From assembly GCA_000500915.1 (NCBI GenBank), contig AYNO01000015.1:1-37998 (forward strand): 37,998 nucleotides of DNA. Reading direction: 5' to 3'. Made by a program: the position numbers and the translations under genes. The notes beneath the pieces are model-generated. The model had not been told where the DNA came from, made no database searches, and saw nothing but the letters and a program-made list of their open reading frames with translations. Below are positions 9,348-17,878 of this stretch, in pieces (positions within the stretch are counted from its first letter, which is position 1; every line of letters begins with the position of its first letter). Origin of the DNA: Rhodobacter sp. CACIA14H1. Lineage in GTDB: Bacteria > Pseudomonadota > Alphaproteobacteria > Rhodobacterales > Rhodobacteraceae.

Positions 9348-11239
9348 CCCACCGCGACACCGAGGGCTGCGAATTCATCCGCAACTGGCTTCTGGACCGC
9401 TGCGGCATCTCCTTCCCGCCGCACAAGTCCGACCAGCTCCGCCAGCGCCTGAACAAGGTCCAGCGCGACTTCGGACTGGGCAACTTGACCGAGATCGCGG
9501 CGCGGCTCCATGCCGACACCGCGCATGACCTGCAGCTTGCCGTCATGCACGCGGCATCGACGAACCACACCTACTTCTTCCGCGAAACCGACGTGCTGGC
9601 CGACTTCCGCACCAAGGTCCTGCCCACGCTCGCCAACCGGGACGAAATCCGCATCTGGAGCGCCGCCTGCGCCGGCGGGGACGAGGCCTATACCATCGCC
9701 ATGATCGTGGCCGAGGTGCTGGGCCCCGCCGCCCTGCGCCGGACCGCCATCCTCGGCACCGATATCAGCGCCCCCGTCATCGCCGAGGCCGAGGCCGCCA
9801 CCTATGGCGAAGGGCGGCTGGAACATGTCCGCCCCGACCTGATCGACCGCTGGTTCCTGCCCGGCGAGTCGGGCCGCATGGTCGTCCGGCCGGAACTGCG
9901 CCACGCCTGCACCTTCCGGCAGATGAACCTGAAATCGATGCCCTATCCCTTCCGCAAGTCGTTCCAGGTCGTGTTCTGCCGCAACGTGCTGTATTACTTC
10001 GAACGCCCCGACCAGATCGCCACGCTGCAGGCGCTGCATGACGTGACCGAACCGGGCGGATGGCTCGTCACCAGCGTGACCGAGAATGTCCGCGACGCCG
10101 CGCATCCGTGGCAGCCCGTCGCCAACGGCATCTTCCGCAAGGGGGGCGACATGAACGCCCCGCGCCCCGTCCGTGTCCTGATCGTCGATGATTCCGCCAT
10201 GGTGCGGAAGGTGCTGTCGATGGGCCTGTCCGCCGATCCCCGCATCCAGGTCATGGGCACCGCCTCGAACGCCGATGCCGCATGGGAGATCATGCAGCGC
10301 GACCGCCCCGATGTCCTGACCCTGGATGTCGAGATGCCGCGCACCGACGGGCTGACCTTCCTGCGCCACTTCCTGCCGCACATGCCGGTGCCCACCGTCA
10401 TGATCTCGTCCCTGACCCGCGACGGTGCCCAGATCACCATGCAGGCGATGGAGGCGGGCGCGGTGGATGTCATCTCGAAGCCCAGCCTCGGCCTTGCGAC
10501 CGGGCTTCCCGCCATCATGGCGGATATCTGCACCCGCGTCCGCGCCGCCGCCCATGCCCGCGTGCTGGTGGGGCGCGCCCGCCGCTCCGTGCCGCAGGCC
10601 GCCAATGCCGCGCTGGCCCCGGCCCCGCGGGCGACCCCCGCCGTCTTTGCCATCGGCTCCTCCACCGGTGGCGTTCAGGCGCTTTCCGCGATCCTGCCCG
10701 AATTCCCCGCCGAAAGCCCCGGCATCGCCATCGTGCAGCACATGCCCGAAGGCTTCACCGGACCTTTCGCCGCCCGTCTGGACAGCCTCTGCCGCATGAC
10801 CGTGCGCGAGGCGGCGCATGGCGACATCCTGACACCCGGCCTGATCCTCGTGGCGCCCGGCGGCACCCGGCACATGACGCTGGAACGGCACGGCACCGCC
10901 TTCCGCGTGGCGTTGCGGCCCGGCGACCCCGTCGCCTTCTCGCGCCCCTCGGTCGATGTGCTGTTCGAAAGCGTCGCCCACAGCGCCGGTGCGCAGGCCT
11001 CGGCCGCGATCCTGACCGGCATGGGCCGCGACGGGTCCAGCGGCCTGCTGTCCATCCGCCGCGCGGGCGGACGGACCTACGCTCAAGATGAGGCGACTTC
11101 GGTCGTTTATGGAATGCCGATGGCCGCCCGCGACTGCGGCGCGGCGCAGGAGGTGCTCCCGCTGGAGGAAATTCCGGCGCGGATGTTGCAGGGCCTCGAC
11201 GAGGCTTCGGCAGCATCGCGGAGGAGAAGGGACGAATGA
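9344..11239 (+). CDS. CheR methyltransferase fused in frame to CheB methylesterase (as sequenced)
   Basis: As written, one frame of 631 codons encodes both receptor-modification enzymes. Residues 1-269 are CheR: the NHTYFFRETD motif, a SAM-binding stretch SAACAGGDEAYTIAM, and VVFCRNVLYYF. It ends at a normal CheR terminus (GIFRKG), and the next residues are the start of CheB. The junction is a run of six G at 10141-10146. With five G the frame would read AAG GGG GCG ACA TGA, giving a CheR stop overlapping the CheB ATG as ATGA, the arrangement used at most junctions in this cluster. So the fusion is either a one-base error or indel, or a real slippery junction. CheR would methylate the TlpT-type receptor. 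Overlaps cheA4 by four bases. Confidence 0.75.
   Translation: MTHRDTEGCEFIRNWLLDRCGISFPPHKSDQLRQRLNKVQRDFGLGNLTEIAARLHADTAHDLQLAVMHAASTNHTYFFRETDVLADFRTKVLPTLANRDEIRIWSAACAGGDEAYTIAMIVAEVLGPAALRRTAILGTDISAPVIAEAEAATYGEGRLEHVRPDLIDRWFLPGESGRMVVRPELRHACTFRQMNLKSMPYPFRKSFQVVFCRNVLYYFERPDQIATLQALHDVTEPGGWLVTSVTENVRDAAHPWQPVANGIFRKGGDMNAPRPVRVLIVDDSAMVRKVLSMGLSADPRIQVMGTASNADAAWEIMQRDRPDVLTLDVEMPRTDGLTFLRHFLPHMPVPTVMISSLTRDGAQITMQAMEAGAVDVISKPSLGLATGLPAIMADICTRVRAAAHARVLVGRARRSVPQAANAALAPAPRATPAVFAIGSSTGGVQALSAILPEFPAESPGIAIVQHMPEGFTGPFAARLDSLCRMTVREAAHGDILTPGLILVAPGGTRHMTLERHGTAFRVALRPGDPVAFSRPSVDVLFESVAHSAGAQASAAILTGMGRDGSSGLLSIRRAGGRTYAQDEATSVVYGMPMAARDCGAAQEVLPLEEIPARMLQGLDEASAASRRRRDE
10151..11239 (+). 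CDS. cheB2: CheB protein-glutamate methylesterase/deamidase (independent start)
   Basis: ATG at 10151 is preceded by the strong AAGGGGGG ribosome site, so CheB (362 residues) can start here whether or not cheR reads through. The receiver domain has acidic residues DD at 13-14 and phosphoacceptor Asp59 in LTLDVEMP. The methylesterase domain has the catalytic Ser171 in GSSTGG, His197 in IVQHMPEGF and Asp294 in LTGMGRDGSSG. Family and position match R. sphaeroides CheB2, which takes phosphate from the CheA3/CheA4 pair. Thirty bases separate its stop from the preferred cheW start. Confidence 0.88.
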   Translation: MNAPRPVRVLIVDDSAMVRKVLSMGLSADPRIQVMGTASNADAAWEIMQRDRPDVLTLDVEMPRTDGLTFLRHFLPHMPVPTVMISSLTRDGAQITMQAMEAGAVDVISKPSLGLATGLPAIMADICTRVRAAAHARVLVGRARRSVPQAANAALAPAPRATPAVFAIGSSTGGVQALSAILPEFPAESPGIAIVQHMPEGFTGPFAARLDSLCRMTVREAAHGDILTPGLILVAPGGTRHMTLERHGTAFRVALRPGDPVAFSRPSVDVLFESVAHSAGAQASAAILTGMGRDGSSGLLSIRRAGGRTYAQDEATSVVYGMPMAARDCGAAQEVLPLEEIPARMLQGLDEASAASRRRRDE

Positions 11240-11269
11240 TGCTGCGAAAAGCCTGTGATGGAGACGGAA

Positions 11270-11791
11270 ATGGCCAATGACACCGCCGATGCGACCCTGA
11301 CCCGGCCGGACGGCCAGCCCCTGCGCGAGGCCGACAACGTGGACGAGATGTATCTGACCTTCGCCCTCGGGGCCGAGGAATACGGCGTCAACATTTCCGG
11401 CGTGACCGAAATCGTCGGGATGCAGCGCATCATGTCCATCCCCGACGTGCCCTCCTACATCAAGGGCGTCATCAACCTGCGCGGCAAGGTCATCCCGCTG
11501 ATGGATGTCCGCCTGCGCTTCGGGATGCCGGAACGCGCCTATGACGAACGCACCGTCATCATCGTGATGGATGTGGGCGAGGCGCCCGTGGGCCTGATCG
11601 TGGACGGCGTGTCCGAAGTGCTGGAAATCCCGCCCTCGCAGGTGGATCGCCACGGCCAGTTCGGGCGCAGCTCGACCCGGTCCGTCATCGCGGGCATCGG
11701 CCGCATCGGCGACCGGGTGGCGGTGCTGCTGGATACCTCGGTCCTCGTGGCAGACGGCGACATCAACCTGCCCGCCGACATCGCCGCCTGA
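11270..11791 (+). CDS. cheW4: CheW-type coupling protein
   Basis: A 173-residue CheW: one SH3-like coupling domain that links the receptor to the CheA4/CheA3 kinase. Conserved elements include YLTFALGAEEYGVNISGVTEIVG near the start, VPSYIKGVINLRGKVIPLMDVRLRFG in the middle and VGLIVDGVSEVLEIP later. I prefer ATG at 11270 because GGAGACGGA lies just before it. In-frame GTG at 11255 and ATG at 11258 have no clear ribosome site. It fits the cheW4 position of cheOp3. Confidence 0.93.
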   Translation: MANDTADATLTRPDGQPLREADNVDEMYLTFALGAEEYGVNISGVTEIVGMQRIMSIPDVPSYIKGVINLRGKVIPLMDVRLRFGMPERAYDERTVIIVMDVGEAPVGLIVDGVSEVLEIPPSQVDRHGQFGRSSTRSVIAGIGRIGDRVAVLLDTSVLVADGDINLPADIAA

Positions 11792-11800
11792 GGAAGAACG

Positions 11801-13840
11801 ATGACCGACACGCCCCGTTCCCGCCCCGCCCCGAACCGCACCCGCCCGCGCCCCGATCCGCTGGACATGATCGACGACGGTGCAGCCCTTCCGGAAACGG
11901 GAAACGAGACGCCCGAAAGGACAGAAGACATGACCGACAGCGCAGCCGCAACGCCCGTAGCGACAGGGGCGGTCTGGGACCGCCTCGGCGGCCTCCAGAT
12001 GCTTGACAGCATCGCGACGCCCGCACTGATAGCCTCGGCGGATATGGTGATCCGCCACGTCAATCCGGCGCTGCTCGACATGTTCCGCCCCTACGAGGCG
12101 GCCATCCGCGCCGACCTTCCCGCCTTCTCGCTAGACGGTCTGGTGGGTCAGTCCGTGGACCTGTTCCACCGCAATCCCGCGCACCAGCGCAGCATCGTGG
12201 GCGGCATGTCCGACCGGATGCATGGCAACCTGTCCACCGGCGGACGCCATTACGCCTTCTCCGCCTCGCCGCTCTGGGAAGCCGACGGCAGCCTTGCGGG
12301 GGCCATCGTCGAATGGCGCGACCGGACCGAGGAACATCTGGAAGAAGCCGAGGCCCGCCGTTTCATCGCCGCCATCTCGGCCATGGCCGAGGCGCACCAG
12401 AAAGGCGATATCGACCACTTCTCGGAAGTGGCGGACTATTCCGGCAACTGCTCGATCGTGCTGGGCAACGTCAACCGCATGGTGCAGGGCCATATCGCCG
12501 TCCAACGCAAGATCATCGACTGCATCACCGAATTCGCGGCGGGCAATTTCGACGCCCCGCTCGAAACCTTCCCCGGCAAGTTCGCAACCATCAACACCGC
12601 GATGGAAGACGTGCGCAGCGCCTTCAAGACCGTCTTCAGCGACATGGAAACTCTGTCCGATGCCATCCGCGAAGGCCGGCTCGATGTCCACATGCAGGGC
12701 AGCTATCGCGGCCAGTTCCAGCACCTGATGCAGCGTCTGGACGGCATCCGCACCAACCTGCGCGACGTGACGGCGGAAATCGAGACGCTCTCCACCGCCG
12801 TCGTGAACGGCGAACTGGACCGCCGCGCCGACCCGTCGCGGCATCAGGGTGGCTACCGCCGCATCATCGAAGGCTTCGAAGCCGCCTTCGACAGCCTGAA
12901 CGCGTCCTTCGGCACGATGGGCACGCAACTGCTGCAGGTCGTGTCCACCGTCCGGCAGATGAGCCAGTCGTCGCAATCCCTCGCCATGAACGCGCAGGTG
13001 CAATCGTCGTCGGTGGACGAGGTATCCTCGACCGCCGAACAGACCGACATCCAGGTCAAATCCAACGCCGCCGCCGCCGCGTCGGCCAGCAGCCTCGTCA
13101 CCGGCGCGTCCGAAATGGCCGAGAACGGCAAGACCAAGATCGCCGAGATGGTCTCGTCCATGGAAGGCATCCGCGCCTCGTCGCAGGATATCGCCAAGAT
13201 CATCAAGGTCATCGACGAGATCGCCTTCCAGACCAACCTCCTCGCCCTCAACGCGGCGGTCGAGGCGGCGCGGGCGGGCCAGCACGGCCGCGGTTTCGCC
13301 GTCGTCGCGCAGGAAGTGCGCAACCTTGCCGGACGGTCCGCCCGCGCCGCGCGCGAAACCTCGGACCTGATCGAGGATGCCTCGACCCGCGTGCAGGCCG
13401 GCGTGCGCATCGCCGATGAAACCAGCCGCGCCTTCGTTTCCATCGCGGATGACATCGAAAAGGTGAAATCGCTGGTCCGCGACATCGCCTCCGCCTCGGA
13501 CGAACAGGCGCGGGGGGTGGCGCAGATCAACGACGCCATCGGCGAAATCGCCAAATCCGCCCTCTCCACCAGCCAGCAGGCCGAGGAACTCGCCGCTTCG
13601 GTTGCCGAGATGGAGGCCGCGACGCAATCCATGCAGTCCGAAGTGTCGCGCTTCCGGCTCCGCCCCACGGCGAACCGGACGGCGATGCCGGCGCTGGACA
13701 ACATCCCCGCCGACCTGATGGCGCAGATACAGGCGATGATCGCCCGCCATTCCCCCGCCGCAGCCCGCCCCGCCCCCGCCCGCCAGGTGGCCGGCATGGC
13801 AAACAGCAACCGTGACAGCCGCGGTTTTGCCGATTTCTGA
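11801..13840 (+). CDS. tlpT: Soluble TlpT-like chemoreceptor with PAS and poly-HAMP modules
   Basis: A 679-residue methyl-accepting protein without any membrane segment, hence cytoplasmic. Order: a Pro/Arg-rich basic N-terminus (1-25), an acidic linker, a PAS-like sensor (about 66-180), three HAMP-like repeats (GNFDAPL, GRLDVHM and GELDRRA mark them; about 190-375), then the long coiled-coil signalling domain. The hairpin tip [23 protein letters not shown] lies near 471-493. R. sphaeroides TlpT is a soluble receptor whose N-terminus works with the ParA-like PpfA to segregate the cytoplasmic cluster. The basic N-terminus here fits a ParA-stimulating peptide, though that is inference. A second start at 11930, with its own AAGGAC site, would remove exactly this region. 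Confidence 0.9.
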   Translation: MTDTPRSRPAPNRTRPRPDPLDMIDDGAALPETGNETPERTEDMTDSAAATPVATGAVWDRLGGLQMLDSIATPALIASADMVIRHVNPALLDMFRPYEAAIRADLPAFSLDGLVGQSVDLFHRNPAHQRSIVGGMSDRMHGNLSTGGRHYAFSASPLWEADGSLAGAIVEWRDRTEEHLEEAEARRFIAAISAMAEAHQKGDIDHFSEVADYSGNCSIVLGNVNRMVQGHIAVQRKIIDCITEFAAGNFDAPLETFPGKFATINTAMEDVRSAFKTVFSDMETLSDAIREGRLDVHMQGSYRGQFQHLMQRLDGIRTNLRDVTAEIETLSTAVVNGELDRRADPSRHQGGYRRIIEGFEAAFDSLNASFGTMGTQLLQVVSTVRQMSQSSQSLAMNAQVQSSSVDEVSSTAEQTDIQVKSNAAAAASASSLVTGASEMAENGKTKIAEMVSSMEGIRASSQDIAKIIKVIDEIAFQTNLLALNAAVEAARAGQHGRGFAVVAQEVRNLAGRSARAARETSDLIEDASTRVQAGVRIADETSRAFVSIADDIEKVKSLVRDIASASDEQARGVAQINDAIGEIAKSALSTSQQAEELAASVAEMEAATQSMQSEVSRFRLRPTANRTAMPALDNIPADLMAQIQAMIARHSPAAARPAPARQVAGMANSNRDSRGFADF

Positions 13841-13890
13841 AACTCGGGCGGTCCGGCCCGTCGGACCGCACCCACTACCGGAGAAGACAG

Positions 13891-14295
13891 ATGCCCTTCA
13901 ACGTTATGATCGTCGATGATGCCGCCATGATGCGGCTCTACATCGCCTCCTTCATCAAGACCCTGCCGGACTTCAAGGTCATCGCGCAGGCCGCCAACGG
14001 ACAGGAGGCGCTGGACAAGCTGTCCACCGTCGCGGATGTCGATCTGATCCTTCTGGATATCGAGATGCCGGTGATGGACGGGCTGGAATTCCTGCGCCAC
14101 GCCAAGCTGAAGACGCGGGCCAAGATCTGCATGCTTTCCTCGGTCGCCGTGTCGGGCTCTGCCCATGCGGCCAAGGCGCGGGAACTGGGCGCGGATGGCG
14201 TGGTGGCGAAACCTTCGGGCACCGTGTCGCACGACCTGATGGAAAAGACGGGCGACGAACTGGCGCGCACGATGCGCACGCTCTGCGCCGCCTGA
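13891..14295 (+). CDS. cheY6: CheY-type response regulator (CheY6-like)
   Basis: A 134-residue single receiver domain. Acidic pair Asp9-Asp10 (IVDD), phosphoacceptor Asp56 in LLDIEMP, Ser83/Ser84 in MLSSVAV at the Thr/Ser switch position, and Lys107 in VVAKPSG are all present. It is longer than E. coli CheY, with an extra loop after the Ser switch (VSGSAHAAKARELG). It lies between the tlpT and cheA3 counterparts, the place of cheY6 in R. sphaeroides, where CheY6-P is the essential motor-stopping regulator. Phosphate would come from the CheA3 P1 domain. Confidence 0.92.
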   Translation: MPFNVMIVDDAAMMRLYIASFIKTLPDFKVIAQAANGQEALDKLSTVADVDLILLDIEMPVMDGLEFLRHAKLKTRAKICMLSSVAVSGSAHAAKARELGADGVVAKPSGTVSHDLMEKTGDELARTMRTLCAA

Positions 14296-14331
14296 CCCTC
14301 CGCGGCGCACCGCCCCCAGCACGAGGCTGCC

Positions 14332-15216
14332 ATGACCGACGAGATGGACGAAATCTGGGCCCTTTACGCCGATGACGGCGCACAGGCGCTCGATGCGATG
14401 GAAACCGCGCTGCTGGCCCTGGGCACCGGCGGCGCGGCGGACGAGGGGGCGCATGTCGGCGCCCTGTTCCGCGCGGTCCATACGTTCAAGGGCAATTCCC
14501 GCGTGCTGGGCCTTGCCGTGGTGGAAAGCCGCGCCCATTACGCCGAGGACCTGATCGGTCTGGTCCGCGACCAGGGCGTGCCCTGGGATGCCGAGATCAA
14601 GGATATCCTCCTCCTTGCCTCCGACACCCTGCGGGCGATGCTCGAAGAAACCGCCGCCACCCGCGCCGATGTCGCGCCCGACGCATCCGAAGACCTGATG
14701 CGCCGCCTGAAGGACAAGATCGCCCGCGCCAGCGGCGCCGCGCCCGAAGCCGCAGCAGTTGAAACCGCAGCAGCCGAAACCGCCGAACCATCCGAACCCG
14801 CCACCGCACCCGCCGAAGGACAACAGGCCGAACCGCAGGCCGCCGAACCGCAAGCCGAAGCCGCCCCCGCACCCCAACCGGCGGAACCCGCCGCCGCCCC
14901 CGCCGGCAAGAAGCGCAGCCGCAAGGCCACAACCCCCGAAGCCGCAACCGCCTTCCTTGCCGATGCCGGCCCCGAACCCGCCGCAGAACCCGCCGCAGAC
15001 ACCGAACCCGCCCCGCCGCACCGCCCGCCAAACGGCTGGCGGATGATCCCGCCTACCGCGAGATCTTCCGTGGCATGGCCACCGACGCGCAGAAGAAACT
15101 CTCCGCCCTGCTGGAGGCTTTCGACGACGACGCCCACGCCCGCGCCCGCAAGGAGGCCGACAACCTCCGCCACGCCGCCCGCCAGATGGGTCTGGAGGAC
15201 TGGGCCGATCCGCTGA
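14332..15216 (+). CDS. cheA3: CheA3-like protein, N-terminal part with P1 (HPt) domain; frame broken
   Basis: As sequenced this frame gives 294 residues and ends at TGA 15214-15216. The first 100 or so residues are a good HPt (P1) domain with phosphoacceptor His50 in the canonical HTFKG motif. A long Ala/Pro/Glu linker follows. After about 15014 the frame loses sense, and the true continuation (AKRLADDPAYREIF) is in another frame. A missing C in the four-C run at 15011-15014 would explain this. The intended protein almost certainly continues into 15238-17859. In R. sphaeroides CheA3 has P1 and P5 separated by a long unusual region that also dephosphorylates CheY6. If the break is real, the product is a free HPt protein that CheA4 could still phosphorylate. 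Confidence 0.8.
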   Translation: MTDEMDEIWALYADDGAQALDAMETALLALGTGGAADEGAHVGALFRAVHTFKGNSRVLGLAVVESRAHYAEDLIGLVRDQGVPWDAEIKDILLLASDTLRAMLEETAATRADVAPDASEDLMRRLKDKIARASGAAPEAAAVETAAAETAEPSEPATAPAEGQQAEPQAAEPQAEAAPAPQPAEPAAAPAGKKRSRKATTPEAATAFLADAGPEPAAEPAADTEPAPPHRPPNGWRMIPPTARSSVAWPPTRRRNSPPCWRLSTTTPTPAPARRPTTSATPPARWVWRTGPIR

Positions 15217-15588
15217 CCGCCTATCTCGACGGCGCCGATGCCGCGCCCGATCGCGCTTGCGGCGCTGCTGGCCGGGCCTTGCCGGACCTCGTCCGCCGTC
15301 ACCTTCACCGACGCCCCCGCCGCCGCAGAGCCGAAACCCGCCGCAGCGCCGCCCGCCCCCGCCCGCAACCTGTCGGCCGACCCCGCCTATCGGGACATCT
15401 TCAAGGGCATGGCGACCGAATGCACGGCAAAGCTGACCGCGATCCTCGCCGGCTTCGACACCGACCCCGCCGCCAGCCTGTCCCGCGCCCGCAAGGAAGC
15501 CGACAGCCTGCGCCACGCCGCCCGCCAGATGGGGCTGGACGACTGGTCCGAGTCGCTGACCACCTACCTCCATTCCACCGACGAACAG
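15045..15588 (+). repeat. Two diverged copies of a degenerate HPt-like module inside cheA3
   Basis: Copy 1 is about 15045-15240 and copy 2 about 15379-15588, each around 65-70 codons. Both run DPAYR(E/D)IF(R/K)GMAT ... ARKEAD(N/S)LRHAARQMGL(E/D)DW ... LT(A/T)YL, and the DNA is also closely similar. Copy 1 is read in a different frame from copy 2 because of indels on either side. Aligning LRHAARQMGL with the HPt consensus HTLKGSARSLGL puts Asp where the phosphoacceptor His should be, so these would be non-phosphorylatable HPt-like folds. Confidence 0.75.
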
Positions 15589-17859
15589 TCCGAACCGCTG
15601 GCCGCGCTGCTCCTGTCGCTGGCCGAACTGGCCGAACGCAGCTTCGGCACGCCGAAACCTGCCCCGGCGCAGGCCAAGGCGCAGCCCTTCTTCGACCTCG
15701 TCCGCGAACCGCTGGCCGACATCGCCGCCTTCGGCACCGGCTTCTTCTGCGGCGAAACCCCGGACCCCGCTGCCCTCGCCGCGCGGGTAGAGGCGATCCG
15801 CGCCGCAGCACAGGCCTCGCGCTATGTCCGCGTGGACGAAGCCGCCGCCCGCATTCCCGCCACCACCACCCCGCAGGAATATCACGCCGCCGAACTGCGC
15901 CTCTACGAGGAACTCGCAGGGGTCGAGGCGGTCATGCCCGACGCCGCCCGCGCCTCCGGCGTCTCCCCGCGCGAGATGCTGCAGGGCTGGTGCGCCGAAC
16001 ATGTCTTCTCCACCCTGTCGGAACTGGAAGCCACGCTGGAACGGCTGAAATCCGGCCACGACCTCGACACGGACTATCTGCGCTTCGACCGTCTGATGCG
16101 GCTTGTCCACCATGCCTGCGGCCATCATGGCATCGAAACGGCGGGGCAGTTGTCGATGTCGCTGATCGACCTCTTCTCGCGGCTGCACACCCGCGGCCAG
16201 ACGCCCGACGCCATCCTTGCCCATGTCGCCCGCGGCTTCATCGACACCGTGGAAATCGTCTTCGACGCCATCACGCAGGGCCAGACCCCCGACACCGCCT
16301 CGCTGGAAAAGCTGTTCGAGGAAGCGTCCAACCTCTGCTTCGTGCAGGACGGTCTGGTCACGGCCTCGGCCATCGAACGCCGTCTGGGCCTGCCGCGCGA
16401 ATTCCACCGCGTCCTGTCCCCCGAAAGCGTCCGCGCCGCCTCCGAGGCGATCGAGGACGGGCTGCGCTTCTTCATCGTCCGCGCCGACATCAACAACGAC
16501 GAGTCGCTGGCCGAAGCCTTCATCAACTGGCTGTCCTCCGACGTGGCGCGGTCCATCACCAACGTCACCGTGTTCCAGGGCGAGAACACGCTCTTCGACT
16601 TCCTCCTCGCTTCCGCTCTGGACGAGGCGGGCATCAGCGAATCCCTCGCCGCGCTGGACCCCGCCGCACGGAACCTGCGGATGACGCGGATGCTGGTCCC
16701 CACCGAGGCCACGCCCGAAACCGCCCCGGCCGATCCGGACGCGGCCTTCGCGCAGGGCCAGCAGGCCGGTGTCAGCGCCGAGATGGTGGAACAGATCGGC
16801 GAAATCGCCGCCAGCCAGTCCATGATCAGCCACATGCTGGCCGAACTGGCCGAAGACGACCTCTTCGACAGCGCCGAGGCGATCATGCGCTCTGCCGGTC
16901 ACGACTGGAAACGCGCCCGCACCCAGATGCGCGGCCTGCTGACCGGCTATACGACCCGCATACAGGAACTGGCGCAGCTCGAAACCCAGCTCGTAGGCCA
17001 GATCACCCGCCTGCAGGAAGAAACCGTCGAAATCCGGTCGCGCCGCATCGAAACCATCTTCCGTCCCCTGCAGGCCTTCATCCAGACCTACAGCCGCCGC
17101 AACCGGCGCGAGGCGACCACCTCCTTCGCGGGCGGGGAACTGACGCTTGACCTGACGCTGCTGGAAAACCTGCGCCGCGTGCTGCGCAACCTTGCGGTCG
17201 CGCGGCTGGAACTCGGCCCCGGTGCGCCGCGCAAGATCCACATCTCCTTCCACCGCGACGAGGAACGCGTCCTCGCCGTGTTCGAGGATGACGGGACCCC
17301 CGCCGAAACCTCTGCCTCCGACGACGTGCGCACCGCCGTCACGCGCCTTGGCGGCACGCTGCGGCAGGTGGCGCTGCCCGGAACGGGGATCCGCGTCCAC
17401 ATCTCGGTCCCGCTGGCCATGGTCGTGCTGGAAGGCATGGTCGTCGGCGTGGACGGGGTGCGCTACGTCGTTCCCGTGGATGCCATCCGGATGATCGTCC
17501 AGCCCGAACCCGACCGCCGCATCCGCGTCTCGGCCGCCGAAGGGCGCGAGATGCTGCGCATCGCCGAGAACGAGATCGTCACGGTGCGCAACCTGTCCCG
17601 CCCCCGTGCCGAAGATGCGGGCAGGCGCAACGTCTATGTCGTGCTGGGCGCACAGGGCCGTTCCGTCGCGGTTCCGGTGGACGAACTGGTGGGGCAGCAG
17701 CTTGTCCTGCTGCGCCCGCTGAAGGGCGTTCTGACCGGTCTGCCGAATCTGACGGGAATCGCCCTGCTTGCCGGCGGGGATGTCGGGATGGTCGTATCGG
17801 CCAACATGCTGTGCGCCACCCAGCCAAATCACGCCGGAAATCCATCCCTGCGTATGTAA
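15238..17859 (+). CDS. cheA3: CheA3-like protein, central region and C-terminal P5 domain; frame broken at its 5' end
   Basis: An 873-codon open frame without a ribosome site at its first ATG, so it is the rest of the gene at 14332 rather than an independent gene. It contains a degenerate HPt-like module (DPAYRDIF to LTTYL, 15379-15588), a long helical region, and a stretch that looks like a decayed P3/P4 kinase core. In that core a helical pair leads to LENLRRVLRNLAVARLE where an N box should be, then VFEDDG and GTGIRVHISVPLAMVVLEG. A CheW-like P5 domain ends the protein. Catalytic kinase boxes are absent. The matching region of R. sphaeroides CheA3 is a CheY6-P phosphatase; a similar role here is inference. 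The stop codon sits in the loop of a strong hairpin. Confidence 0.8.
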   Translation: MPRPIALAALLAGPCRTSSAVTFTDAPAAAEPKPAAAPPAPARNLSADPAYRDIFKGMATECTAKLTAILAGFDTDPAASLSRARKEADSLRHAARQMGLDDWSESLTTYLHSTDEQSEPLAALLLSLAELAERSFGTPKPAPAQAKAQPFFDLVREPLADIAAFGTGFFCGETPDPAALAARVEAIRAAAQASRYVRVDEAAARIPATTTPQEYHAAELRLYEELAGVEAVMPDAARASGVSPREMLQGWCAEHVFSTLSELEATLERLKSGHDLDTDYLRFDRLMRLVHHACGHHGIETAGQLSMSLIDLFSRLHTRGQTPDAILAHVARGFIDTVEIVFDAITQGQTPDTASLEKLFEEASNLCFVQDGLVTASAIERRLGLPREFHRVLSPESVRAASEAIEDGLRFFIVRADINNDESLAEAFINWLSSDVARSITNVTVFQGENTLFDFLLASALDEAGISESLAALDPAARNLRMTRMLVPTEATPETAPADPDAAFAQGQQAGVSAEMVEQIGEIAASQSMISHMLAELAEDDLFDSAEAIMRSAGHDWKRARTQMRGLLTGYTTRIQELAQLETQLVGQITRLQEETVEIRSRRIETIFRPLQAFIQTYSRRNRREATTSFAGGELTLDLTLLENLRRVLRNLAVARLELGPGAPRKIHISFHRDEERVLAVFEDDGTPAETSASDDVRTAVTRLGGTLRQVALPGTGIRVHISVPLAMVVLEGMVVGVDGVRYVVPVDAIRMIVQPEPDRRIRVSAAEGREMLRIAENEIVTVRNLSRPRAEDAGRRNVYVVLGAQGRSVAVPVDELVGQQLVLLRPLKGVLTGLPNLTGIALLAGGDVGMVVSANMLCATQPNHAGNPSLRM

Positions 17860-17878
17860 CGCAACCATACGGGGATGG
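17842..17878 (+). terminator. Strong hairpin enclosing the cheA3 stop codon
   Basis: CCATCCC-(TG)-CGTATG pairs with CATACG-GGGATGG: thirteen base pairs with one 2-base bulge and a 9-base loop that contains the TAA stop. No T-run follows, so it is not a classic intrinsic terminator. It may protect or process the mRNA end, or mark the operon boundary. Confidence 0.5.
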
